A stretch of 64,000 bases of DNA, from NCBI GenBank assembly GCA_027924585.1, contig BSBM01000602.1, positions 5,517,501-5,581,500 on the forward strand. The letters are read 5' to 3'. This document shows positions 11,438-20,858 of this stretch, one piece after another. How positions within the stretch are numbered: position 1 is the stretch's first letter; the number at the start of each line of letters is the position of its first letter. Source of the DNA: Larix kaempferi. Its lineage: Eukaryota; Streptophyta; Pinopsida; Pinales; Pinaceae. The notes beneath the pieces were generated by a model, which worked only from the letters and a program-made list of their open reading frames with translations, made no database searches and had not been told where the DNA came from. A program made the position numbers and the translations under genes.

Positions 11438-12319
11438 TGATAAATATCAGTTTGTAGTCACATAAATAATATATCATATAATGAACATGTAGAATGAGAG
11501 ACAAGTATAGAGGGACAAGTATAATTGTGGTGGAGAAAAGAAGCTATGGGTGAAAAATAATATGCACATAGGAAGTTAAATAGTTCTATGTGTAGGAGAA
11601 GAGGAGATGTTAGGCATATGGAGTCAAAAGGTTATTGAGGTGGAAATTAAATCAAGCCAAGAATATGGGAAGATGAACCATTCCAAGGCAACAGTTCAAA
11701 TCTTTGGAAGCCCAAGAGTCATGATGGGAGATAAAGTAATGAAGCACAAAGGTGATAAGGTTGGTCTTGAGGAGAAGGTTGGCTCTAAGTTAGAACAAAA
11801 TATCCTTGACAAACTGGGGTTGACCATAGAAGACAAAGAATAGGTTACAACCCATAAACGGGGATTGGTTGATGAAGGAAGAGGATTGGCACCTAAGCAA
11901 TTAATTGTAAGAGAGAGGAGGATTGGAACCTAATTGATTAGTTTCTAGAGAATCAAGAGTACAAACGAGAGTATTTCTTGAAGATGTGGATATCATAATC
12001 AAGGAGAAGAGTCCAAGAGTGAAAATCATGTGTAGAAGCGAAGAGTATGTAGTGTGTAAGATTTGTGAAAGGAAATGAAGCTAAGAGAAGGTTGGGTGGA
12101 CTTTTGTAAGGCTGGGATAATTTAGAGAAAATGTGTTAGTAATATGTCATATACTTCATGAGAATTAGTAAACCCTTTTGAGCATTATGTTGTGTATACA
12201 GTTTTCCTCGTGTGAGATTGTTGGTATTATTATTTCCTTTAGTTGGGAGTAATCCATGTCGTGAGAACCCAAATGCACAATACATGGGTAGTTATATTTC
12301 CCTTCCTCGTTACATCACT
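11438..12319 (+). repeat. 3' LTR of the gypsy element (approximate ends)
   Basis: Collinear, diverged partner of 7731-8598. It is preceded by a short purine run (GGGAGT) that could be the remnant of the polypurine tract. The final segment, GAGAACCC.AATGCACAA, pairs with GAGAACCTAGGCACACAA of the first LTR. An open stretch at 11607-11843 lies wholly within the LTR and is not called as a gene. Confidence 0.65.
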
Positions 12320-12889
12320 TGGACATCATTGGTGTTGTCATAGTTGTGTATGTAATGTCTTATAGGTAATCAATATAGTCACACTTATGGTGTAAAAAAA
12401 ATTATCTTATGACCTTCGAAAACTTTCTCATGGAAAAGATAGGTAAACTAAAAACTTTTCAAGTTTTGGATGACAACTGTTAATGATACAAAAGTGGGTC
12501 TTATTTCAAATTTATAGATTGGTTTTTAAAATATTTATAACAATATCATCTCCCTTTACTAATATGTGTGTGCCTTACAATCTAAGCTCTTGCAAAAAAA
12601 ATATCAAAACAAATTATCTCAATGAACCGTGTTTAAGTTATAAATTTATATGTTAAATGAAATAGGTGTAATAGTAGTATTGAATTTAATAAATAAAAAG
12701 TGCACAACGAAAAAAACATTGACATTTAAGAAACTTGTTTAACTATTGGAATTTTTGGACTCTCCTATAAGTCCAAAAAATCAGATAGTTAAACGACTCT
12801 TTTAAAAACAAAACAATTCAACCCACTTGAATGGAAATTTCCTAAGATGAGAGAATAAATTGATCAAAGAATATTTCAATTTTTTTTCC
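12320..12889 (+). other. Non-coding AT-rich stretch
   Basis: No gene, terminal repeat or tandem repeat recognised between the gypsy 3' LTR and the LINE tail repeats. Confidence 0.5.
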
Positions 12890-12894
12890 AAATA

Positions 12895-12992
12895 ATACAT
12901 AGCAACATTTGTTTTTATCAAACAAATATTTTTTATAAAACTTAAATATTTGTTTTTATCAAACAAATATTTTTTATAAAACTTAAATATTT
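12895..12992 (+). repeat. 41-bp tandem repeat at the 3' edge of the minus-strand LINE
   Basis: Two full copies and a partial one of a unit of about 41 bp containing TTTGTTTTTATCAAACAAAT followed by ATTTTTTATAAAACTTAA. The second half is shared with the repeat at the opposite edge of the LINE (15528-15680). Confidence 0.8.
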
Positions 12993-13429
12993 GTTTCATA
13001 TCGAAAAAAACAACTTTTTATTCCATAGAATCAAAGTTGCATCAAGCATTACATCGTCTATCAGAAGAAGAAAAAATTCAAAGTCTTCAACCCAAACCAA
13101 AGAAACAAACTGGGACTTCATCAACCACCAATCAACCTCAAATAGTCAATATACATCAAGTACAATCCATAAACATAGAGGCCAAGATCCAGACAAAAAA
13201 GGATCAATATGAACCCAACAAAAATCAAAACAACTAGACTAGAATAAAAAAACCAAACGGTCACTAATTGAAAACCTGTCACCCTCAAAAGATACTTAGA
13301 AAAACTGAATCCATAACTCCTCCATCTTTGTATTCCTAAAAAAATAATCGGTCGTCCATGTCACCTATAGCTTTCTTGGAAAGTGCATCTAGAACTTCAT
13401 TGTATTCACGGAAAATGTGTTGAAATGTA

Positions 13430-13900
13430 ATATGATCAAAATCTTATATCAACTTACTCACTATGATCGTCCAATGCTTCAAAAGCAAAGAATGTAAAGA
13501 AACGACTCCATTAACCCAATCAATAAAAGTTTTAGAGTCACCTCCAATCTAAATAGAAGACAAGCCATGTCTTTTAGAAAACCATATCAAACCCCAAAGA
13601 GCAAGGAGTTATGCCCGAGTATTGGTACCGCTTCTAGCTCCCATCCAAAATTTTATCATGTGATTCAAACTGAATTGAATCACCATACCCACTCCACACA
13701 TCCCATGTTGTTCAACGCCATCAAATAGACCAATGGGCAAAGTTTCATCAAACAAGGGACTAGAAATAGACATGGACACCTTAATAGAATGTCCCTTACA
13801 TAATTCATAAAATAATGCTGCAGCTTTTGTACTAACTTGAACTATAGAAGATTTAATGTCCTGAAAGATAAATTTATTCCGAGACTTCCACACTCCCAAA
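13430..13900 (-). pseudogene. LINE RNase H domain, broken
   Basis: The minus-strand frame reads PIGLFDGVEQHGMCGVGMVI (first aspartate), then GARSGTNTRA, a stop where the family has glutamate, LLALWGL, and farther on GGDSKTFIDWVNG (second aspartate) and HIFREYNEVLDALSK, the final H..RE.N..AD.L motif. The in-frame stop replacing the catalytic glutamate shows inactivity. It continues the LINE on this strand. Confidence 0.8.
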
Positions 13901-14161
13901 TGGTAAAGAGGGGTAATTCCTTGATTTTGACATGCTTTCTACACCAACAAAACATGTTCTCCTCAAAGGTGCGACTATTCCAAGAGTCACAGAACTGAAA
14001 AAGCTTTCCCAATTCGGACCAAACTTCCTTAAAAAATAACATTCGCAGAAAATATGATTTACAGATTCGATATCCCTTTTACATAGAATGAAAAAACCTA
14101 GCCCCATGAAACCCCTTTTTTGAAGTGAATCCCATGTTAAGATCTTATTATGAAAGCACAT
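13874..14161 (-). pseudogene. LINE zinc-binding RT C-terminal domain
   Basis: The frame gives CFHNKILTWDSLQKRGFMG, FILCKRDIESVNHIFCEC and FLRKFGPNW, the counterpart of the C-x2-C...H-x3-C domain in the first LINE. Here the first cysteine pair is partly lost (ILC). It overlaps in another frame with the start of the RNase H stretch. Confidence 0.75.
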
Positions 14162-14709
14162 CTAGACTAAGCATTTTATTTTTAGAGGAGTCTTCCCCCG
14201 CCATAGAGCCTTTGTCCACCAATTTGAACTATTCCCAAAAACATCTTCCATAATAACATTATACACCAATTTTGCTTTGACAAACCCATCTCCTTTGTTT
14301 GTGTTCCAGTACGAAGAAAATTCAACACAAATTTATACCCCTAGATGAAATCCAATAAGAGCCTTAAGTCCCTTAACATATTTTAACCTATAGAAGAACC
14401 AAAATTATTTTCTAATGTAAAGCTGCAAGTAGTCCAATAAATAGTTTGTAATTTTCAAACAATCCAATAAAAGGATTGATTCCAAGAAAAACCTATGAAC
14501 CACGTCCCACATTCCAACAGAGTGCATGATTTATAATAGGATAAGATTTCATAAAACTTTACCAAATAGCAGAAGCACTATGGCAATATTTAATAGGATT
14601 ACGAATCCAGTGAACCAAGGAACAATTCTTCAGATATGTGATTTTAACAATCTTACCCCATAAACCCTTGTTAAAAAAGCACCGCCACAAATTCTTAGCG
14701 CATAATGCC

Positions 14710-15530
14710 CTATTGAACCAGCTTAGGTTTTTTTATACCCCAACCACCCAAATATTTGGGCTTTGCAATGCTTTCCCATGAAGAAAGATGGTACTTTGAA
14801 ATATCAAATCTTCTCGCCCACATAAAGTGAAAAATCTTACTTATGATAACTGATACAACTGCATCCGGTATAATATACATAAAGAACCAATATATCGGAA
14901 TGCTTTTAAGGAAGACACTTGCTAAAACCAGTCTATCACCAATAGATAACCACCTAAAATACCAAGAACAATTTTTTCTTTGTACTTTCTGAATTAACCA
15001 TCCCTGGTATTTTTTCCTATATCCATTTGGATTCAGAAAATAAACAAGATACTTGATACCACTCTCCAATTCAAACATCAGATAACGAAAGAGATATGCA
15101 ATTTGACTTCTAATGCTCGAATCATCACAGTAATAAACAAAGTTAGGCTTTTGGGAACTGATAGCCATACCTGAAGCATCGTAGAAAATCAAAATAATAG
15201 AATAAAATTGTTGCCATTCTTCACCTGAACCGCGACCAAATAAAAGAACATTGTCCACGAACAATAGGTGGGAAATAGAGAGAGATCTAGCTAATTTGAT
15301 ACCTCTGATCATGTTTTGTTCATTAGCCACATTTATAAGACGACTAAGTCCTTCAATAACCAAAAGGAACAAATATGGAGAAAGACGACAACCTTGGCTA
15401 GGCCCTCTATTGCCACTGAAAAAAGTAGTAGGAAAGCCATTAACCAAAATCAAAAATCTAGCAGAGGTAATACAGGCCATAATCCAACTCGTAACCTCCA
15501 GAGGAAGACTGATCTGACTGAGGATGAAAT
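14710..15530 (-). pseudogene. LINE reverse transcriptase, 5'-truncated
   Basis: An open minus-strand frame encodes LPLEVTSWIMACITSARF, GNRGPSQGCRLSPYLFLLVIEGLSRL (the GLRQGDPLSP motif, altered), SISHLLFVDNVLLFGRG (catalytic FADD box with the second aspartate changed to asparagine), then GDRLVLASVFLKSIPIYW and YHLSSWESIAKPKYLGGWGIKK. The open frame continues upstream of 15530 through tandem repeat DNA, so the first 55 or so residues (INIYLSFIKNV-type repeats) are not real protein. Loss of the second catalytic aspartate makes it inactive. Confidence 0.88.
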
Positions 15531-15680
15531 ATATGTTGGAGATCAACATTTTTTTATAAAACTTAAATATATGTTGAAGATCAACATTTTTTATAAAACT
15601 TAAATATATGTTGGAGATCAACAATTTTTTATAAAACTTAAATATATGTTGGAGATCAACATTTTGATAAATATATGTTG
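15528..15680 (+). repeat. 38-bp tandem repeat at the 5' edge of the minus-strand LINE
   Basis: Three near-identical copies and two partial ones of a unit of about 38 bp: TATATGTTGGAGATCAACAT followed by TTTTTTATAAAACTTAAA. Copies differ at single bases and in T-run length. Confidence 0.88.
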
Positions 15681-16815
15681 AAGATTTCAAACAAAATAGA
15701 TCTAAGTTTAGAATAGTAATTAAATATTTTTTTCCATATAAAACTTAGCAAGATCTTCAAATTGGTTGATTTTATTAGGCACGTAAGCAATAATGTAAAC
15801 TGAACATGTATTTTATAGGAACATACGAACATGTTTATATCTCGTAAGTACAAAATCTTGAACCCTAAGACTGTGAATATTAATCTTTAACCAAATGAGC
15901 AAATAAGATTGTTTGTTTGTTTTTTTAATAAAGTGAACATACATATGAGATAAACAAGAAGGGCACAACGATATGCTTGTTTCCATCACACATTTGAAGG
16001 TTCTCCAAAGAAATCTCTTTAGGAATATGCACATATCTCTAATTTAAATTTCAATAGAAAGTTATAACTTGTTTATAAGTTTAAGGTTGAATGAATGATA
16101 GAAAACAAATTGGTTTTATAGTTATTTTCAACTTCAAATCTTATAACTTCTGTATGTTTTTCCATGATTCTTTGACAATGTAAAATTTTATAATGTGTGT
16201 GTTTGTGTACCATGGTTATTTTATAAAGGATAAAATTAATAAGCCAACAAATTTAATCTTTTTTTTTCCATCGAATTCCCCCCCCTAATCTGGTAGAAAT
16301 TTTGCTAGAAATTATAATTCCACCTAATTGATGGAACATTGACCATGGAACTCCAACTTTAGGGATTTTAACCCATTTCAAGAAAACCTAGATCATTATA
16401 ATTTTCTCCTTTATAACCATGGATTTTCCTTTTGATGGAAAAAGTTCTAAAATCATGAAAAAAATGAACTCATCTAAAATATTGAGCTTATCCACTTATT
16501 AATTTATTGGTTTCATAAATGTTCATTTTCCCTAAAAATATTTCTTATTTAAAATAAAATAATCAAAAAATCATTTAAAATTGATAATTTAGCTATTCTT
16601 CTTGAGTATTTAGTAGTTAGTTAATTTATTTGGGAAAAAATTGAGAAACCCTTTAGATTCCATACATGTTTGGTGATTGTTCATTTTTTATAAAAATAAA
16701 AAATAAAATGCTCCTCAAATGTAGGGTTAATAAGAAATTACTTTTAAAGAAACAAAATCATAGTTCCAAGTTAAAAAAAAATCAAGGCCGCCAATAATAG
16801 AATTAAAAGAATTGC
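15681..16815 (+). other. AT-rich non-coding stretch
   Basis: No gene or element recognised. Scattered short open frames have no family signature. Confidence 0.5.
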
Positions 16816-16823
16816 GAATGATG

Positions 16824-17135
16824 ATTTTGGTTCAATGGCAAAGCATGGGTGTTACAAAACCCCCCATCAAGGCTTGAATTCCCCATAAACATGTTCACCC
16901 CTTGGGAACCATTTCAACCAATTGGGTATGCAATGCATTCCTTATATTGTGAACATCTTAATTGAAGTAAAAATAATTGTCGATGAGACTTTGGTTCGAT
17001 GGCATTATGGGTGTTACAAAACCCCCTACCAAGGCTTGAATTTTCCATAAACATGTTCACCCCTTAGGGGCCATTTCAATCAATTGTGTATGCAATGCAT
17101 TCGTTACATTGTGAACATCTTAGTTGAAGTACTTT
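16824..17135 (+). repeat. Tandem pair of about 150 bp, possibly tRNA-derived SINE copies
   Basis: Two diverged direct copies begin at about 16824 and 16988. Each has TTTGGTTCRATGGCA near its start, GTGTTACAAAACCCCC, AAGGCTTGAATT, CATAAACATGTTCACCCCTT, and ends in GTGAACATCTTARTTGAAGTA. The first two segments resemble, loosely, an A box and a B box of a pol III promoter. The duplication is clear; the SINE assignment is tentative. Confidence 0.55.
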
Positions 17136-18438
17136 CAAGCATGGAGAACGTTAGGGTATTTTTATTATGAGTTTGTGATAGTTCATTGTAATATGGCCAT
17201 ATTAATAAAGGTATAGCATGGACAATGTTTGATAGTCTTGTTGCAAATTTGTTGTTATTTCTTGTATTATTTTTATAATAGGGAGGAGTACCTTTGCAAT
17301 AGTTGTAGATCAGAAGCATCATTGAAAAAATAACAAAGAATTATATTTTTTGAAGTTGTGGTTTTTGGCCATATTTACTTGCTCCAACTCTAGCTTTGAT
17401 TATGTTGACCTAATTTTCAACTCAACACCAATGATTTGCAAAGTGTTGTAAATTTCGATCATTGACTCTGATTAAATCCACTTTTTCATTAAAATACCGC
17501 CATTGAAAAAAAGAATGGAAGGGATCTCATCTAGATTTTAAGGAGGCATAAAAAATATTATTAAAAAATTTTTTATGGGTAGCTGAACTACACAATTTTG
17601 AATTATGTTTTATTATATGTTTGTTGGCTATATATTTTTTTCAATTATAGAGATATCTCACTTTTGCACTATGAATCCTATTTTTTTATGCACATAATGT
17701 GTTTTTATAATGCCACTCCCTTCACTTCATTTTCAACATCCTCTTGTATCTACGACTATAAAGCCGACCTTTGTTACACCATGTTGACATTGTAATCAAT
17801 CCTCATACCCTTTAAGATGCCTTCATCGATCGCTCAAACATTGACAGAGCTAAAAAGGAGAATTTCAAAGCAAGGATTTGGAATTGTATCACACAAAAGC
17901 TTGTGTAAGCTCGATTTCGATGCATGCAAGGTAACTCAATATCCTTCTTGTTATTGTTGGAAGCTTATCGTGTATTGGATATCGCATAGAGTTCTTTGTC
18001 ATTTAGGCTTACCTTACCCTCTGTTTGGTCAATTCACCCTTTAAACCTAACTCATAGCATAACATTATGTTGAAGTTTTAATGCATTGGAGAATGTTCAT
18101 TGTCTAAAGAACCGGCCTTATGCCCACAATTTGGCATCCCGACCAAGTTTGCAATAAAATAAAATGATATATGCTCTATATGCACATTCCTCCATGGCTT
18201 TTCCTCTTTCCATTAGCTTGTATGTGGAACCTAGTTGGTGTATATTTGTTATTGGGCACTAGGTTCATTATGCCCACTTTAAATCTTTTATATATAATCA
18301 AATGAAGAATTCGTATATAGAGAATATAATAACTAAATGAGTAAACGGTCGCTTCTCAAATTAAAAACCTAGGTTCTTTTGCATCATCCCACAACCTACA
18401 CACTCATTCTCACTCTATAAATTCTACTCAAAAGGATG
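17136..18438 (+). other. Non-coding stretch before the copia array
   Basis: AT-rich with no recognised gene. A short open frame at 17817-18044 has no known motif and no supporting context. Confidence 0.5.
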
Positions 18439-19059
18439 CATGTTGTTGAAATTACAGGTTATGTACGTTTTATCACATATAAAAAACTTGATACAAGAAC
18501 ATGTAAACAATTATACTGCTTAATTTAAATTTAAACTGAATTAAAATATAAATAACATAATTTTCATCTCTTTCAACTTAATGCTCTATTTGGTCACTGC
18601 ATTAATGTTGGTCCTCGAGAATCATCAAATGCTAAATTCAGAAAATAAAATGAATCTCAAATAACATTTACAGTAAAATAACCATATACTGCATTAAAGA
18701 ATTAAAACCAACATTTGGATCCAACTTATAATCAGATAGTTCTGAGTTTGATCTTGTCACTAAAAGGACAAATCAAACTAGTTAAACCATATACGTAACT
18801 TGAGAAAGAGAAGGTTCAGGTAAAAATAAACAGACCTCAAGTTCTTCAATCAATAAACAAATGACAAGGGTAAAAGAAACACACAGGTGCTGCCGACTTC
18901 AAAAGGCAAGCACATAAGCAAACACCCACACATAATAATTTATAGAGTTCAATTGCAGAGACATGTCTAGTGACCATACTGTAAGTACTCACCCGCAGAT
19001 CTCACGCAGCAATCAAGCACAAAAGAATCAGAGATGAGTCTAAGAAGGAAACCACAGAT

Positions 19060-19505
19060 ATGAGAATTAAACCCGTGAGGAAGCTGGCCGTGGACAGAGA
19101 TCCGAGCAGCAAAATCGTGCTGCTAGCTCACAACAAGAACAAATCGTGAAACAACCAACAATGAGGAAGAAAACCCGAGAGGGAAATCAGCACAAGAGAT
19201 AGCCATCGAGGATGAGCCCGTGAGGGGAGAACAACAGTGAATGACAAACCCGTGAAGGGGAGAATAGCCCAGCCCATAAAAAAAATAAAACGCAAAGGTA
19301 AACTCATGAATGATCAATACATGAGACAGCCCAACAAAATAAAAATGCAGAGATGAGAAAATGAACCCATGAAAGATCAGAACCAGTGAGATGAAATTGT
19401 GAGATCAATTGCGGATGGATGAACCCCGTGAAGGAATAATCAACAGCTGCAGCAGAAAGAGAAACAAGTGCAGGCTCGTGAAAACCGTGGAGGAGCAAAC
19501 CCAAA
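19060..19505 (-). repeat. CCCGTGA-rich segment of the copia LTR
   Basis: The motif CCCGTGA or a one-base variant recurs about every 40-60 bp (AAACCCGTGAGGAAG, GAGCCCGTGAGGGG, AACCCGTGAAGGGG, ACCCCGTGAAGGAA, GGCTCGTGAAAACCGTGG). The same region is present in copies B and C and has expanded into a minisatellite in the solo LTR at 52.1-54.6 kb. It lies on the transcribed side of the TATA candidate, so it may be in the RNA. Confidence 0.65.
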
Positions 19506-19573
19506 ACAAATAATCTGAGGAGAAGTAAAAACAGGTAATGAGTAAGTTCACGGTTTGTTGATTTAGAGCATAA

Positions 19574-19585
19574 GTTTATATATAG
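19574..19585 (-). promoter_or_regulatory. Minus-strand TATA box candidate in copia LTR A
   Basis: On the minus strand it reads CTATATATAAAC, an excellent plant TATA match. The same motif is present at 24173-24184 (LTR B) and 28433-28444 (LTR C), and in shortened form at about 53404-53413 in the solo LTR. It would place the transcription start near 19545, giving a U3 of about 1.2 kb. Confidence 0.55.
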
Positions 19586-20307
19586 TTTTAGAGTTAGAAA
19601 ATTTAGGATTCAAATAAAGTAAATAATAATAAAAACTTGGGATTAAAAAAAGAATAAAGTAAATAAAATAAATAAATATGATAAATAAAATAAATAATAA
19701 ATATTAAAAAATCAAAAGATAAAGTACCAATGGTCCAAGGTTACAAGATAAGACTTGAATGGTCCAATAAATAAAAAACTTTATTAATAAATTCATAGTG
19801 TTTATTAATAAAAATTAATAACACAAAAAATAATTATTTAATAAGTTTAACTTTATGGTCCAAAAAGTCCAACAAAAGGTAAAAAGATCAAAACCATAAG
19901 TGGGATAAAACATAAGGTAACTATAATAATACAAGGTTCTTAATATACCCTCAAGTAAAAATACTCCACTCCATAAGGTAGGAGTCATCATAGTCAAAGG
20001 TGCACATAAGTGAGAGTGCTAGGACCAAGTAGGAATAGAACTATGGGCCAACAACCCACAAGATCAAAGTGGACAAGCAATCAAATGGGACCAACAAGAC
20101 CAAAGACTTTTCTCTCTCTCAAGATACATAGTTTATATATATTTTTGTCATCATTGTATAAGGGGGAAGATCCAAACGGATGGTACTATCCTTTTGTCCT
20201 TAACGTTGTTCCTAAGTGTTAGGTACTAGAGACATCGTCAAGCGGTGGCTAATCCCTTGAGAAGCAACCTAGCAATAACCGATTAGGAGAGGGGACAACA
20301 ATATCTT

Positions 20308-20754
20308 CCATTCTTAATGAATGGCTTTCAACCCAAGGCTGAGCCTCAATCCTAGACTAGGACATGTTGATCAACCATCTGGTCCATGACCAGGATCTCC
20401 ATTCTCCCAGAGAATGGTCCTCAGCCTCAAGCTGAGCATTCAATCCTAGACTGAATGTTGATCAACCATCTGCAGGACCTAGGATGTCTCTGTCTCAACC
20501 TGCAGGATCTGCTTGGTCATCATGACCAAGAAACCGTCTGGTTCTAGACCAGAATACCCTAGAGACAAATAGGGGCCCTAGCCACATGCTAGGGACTTTG
20601 CCATGGCATCAACCTGCTTGGTCCTCGACCAAGAACCCCAGGAAACAACTAGGGGCCCTAGAGTACCTTCTAGGGTCTTACTCATTACTCTGCCAGGTTA
20701 ACTTAACCAGGAACCCTAGTTAACTGACTAGGGTACCATTCTCTCTGAGAATGG
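20308..20754 (-). repeat. Array of at least twelve short palindromes in copia U3
   Basis: Hairpin-forming sites follow one another: 20308-20324 (CCATTC/GAATGG), 20351-20361 (CCTA/TAGG), 20379-20393 (CTGGTC/GACCAG), 20399-20417 (8-bp stem), 20420-20436 (CTCAGC/GCTGAG), 20437-20457 (9-bp stem, one mismatch), 20512-20530 (9-bp stem), 20538-20552 (CTGGT/ACCAG), 20576-20594 (CCCTAGC/GCTAGGG), 20617-20633 (CTTGGTC/GACCAAG), 20656-20675 (CCCTAG/CTAGGG), 20714-20733 (CCCTAGT/ACTAGGG), 20736-20754 (8-bp stem). The block recurs in every related LTR of the window, including two from a different LTR family. It lies upstream of the TATA candidate, so it would act as DNA unless antisense or readthrough RNA is made. 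Confidence 0.85.
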
Positions 20755-20781
20755 GTCTCGCAGCTGCACTAAAAATTAACA

Positions 20782-20793
20782 CTCCCTCTCAGC
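20782..20793 (-). other. Polypurine tract of the left copia unit
   Basis: On the minus strand the bases next to the 3' LTR read GCTGAGAGGGAG, directly followed by TGTTAAT of the LTR. The equivalent at 25382-25393 abuts LTR B. It would prime plus-strand DNA synthesis. Confidence 0.7.
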
Positions 20794-20858
20794 AAGAGAG
20801 GCATTCTCAACAATACTAAGCTTGTCGAAGACAGAGGCTTAGTCCACACAACTGACAA

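Larger units (their letters stand above)
7731..12319 (+). mobile_element. Ty3/gypsy LTR retrotransposon, internally deleted and decayed
   Basis: Two diverged direct repeats of about 870 bp flank a plus-strand internal region containing gag, a zinc knuckle, protease and integrase in gypsy order (protease before integrase, integrase last). The RT-RNase H stretch normally between protease and integrase is not recognisable: only about 130 bp separate the two, so roughly 1.5 kb or more is missing. A sequence like TGGTATTAGATT just after the first LTR (about 8599) resembles the initiator-Met primer site TGGTATCAGAGC. LTR divergence and many stops indicate an old insertion. Ends are approximate. Confidence 0.8.
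12990..15530 (-). mobile_element. LINE (plant L1-type), 5'-truncated, minus strand
   Basis: Read on the minus strand it gives RT (from about 15530), zinc-binding domain, RNase H and a 3' UTR ending near 13000 in TTGATTCTATGG followed by an A/T-rich tail, a pattern common in plant LINE 3' UTRs. It begins inside RT at LPLEVTSWIM, so more than half of the element is missing, as expected from incomplete reverse transcription. Both edges run into tandem repeats sharing TTTTTATAAAACTTAAATAT, so the target duplication is probably that motif (see repeats). Same family as the LINE at 1-2778. Confidence 0.88.
18444..20781 (-). repeat. Copia LTR copy A (2,338 bp)
   Basis: Begins TGTTGAAATTACAGG and ends AAAAATTAACA on the plus strand, so on the minus strand it runs TGTTAAT...TTTCAACA. 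It is the 3' LTR of the left unit. It contains a GTTTATATATAG element (minus-strand TATA), a CCCGTGA-rich region at 19060-19500 and the palindrome block at 20308-20754. Confidence 0.92.

Noticed and set aside
11607-11843. Separate gene within the gypsy 3' LTR
   Set aside because: It lies wholly in the LTR, and the matching region of the 5' LTR has no open frame.
14710-15690. Full-length 326-residue RT frame including its N-terminus
   Set aside because: The first 55 or so residues are translation of the 38-bp tandem repeat upstream of the truncated LINE, not protein.
17817-18044. Small gene starting MPSSIAQTLTELKRR
   Set aside because: Only 75 codons, no motif, no promoter or conserved context; expected by chance.
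19123-19504. Open frames within the copia LTRs (also 23722-24133, 27973-28254, 52569-53391)
   Set aside because: They recur only because the LTR is repeated, have low-complexity composition from CCCGTGA motifs, lack family signatures, and are not preserved between copies.
20308-20754. Palindrome array as a CRISPR array or a run of terminators
   Set aside because: No constant repeat with variable spacers, wrong organism type, and each palindrome has a different stem. The block lies in an LTR U3.
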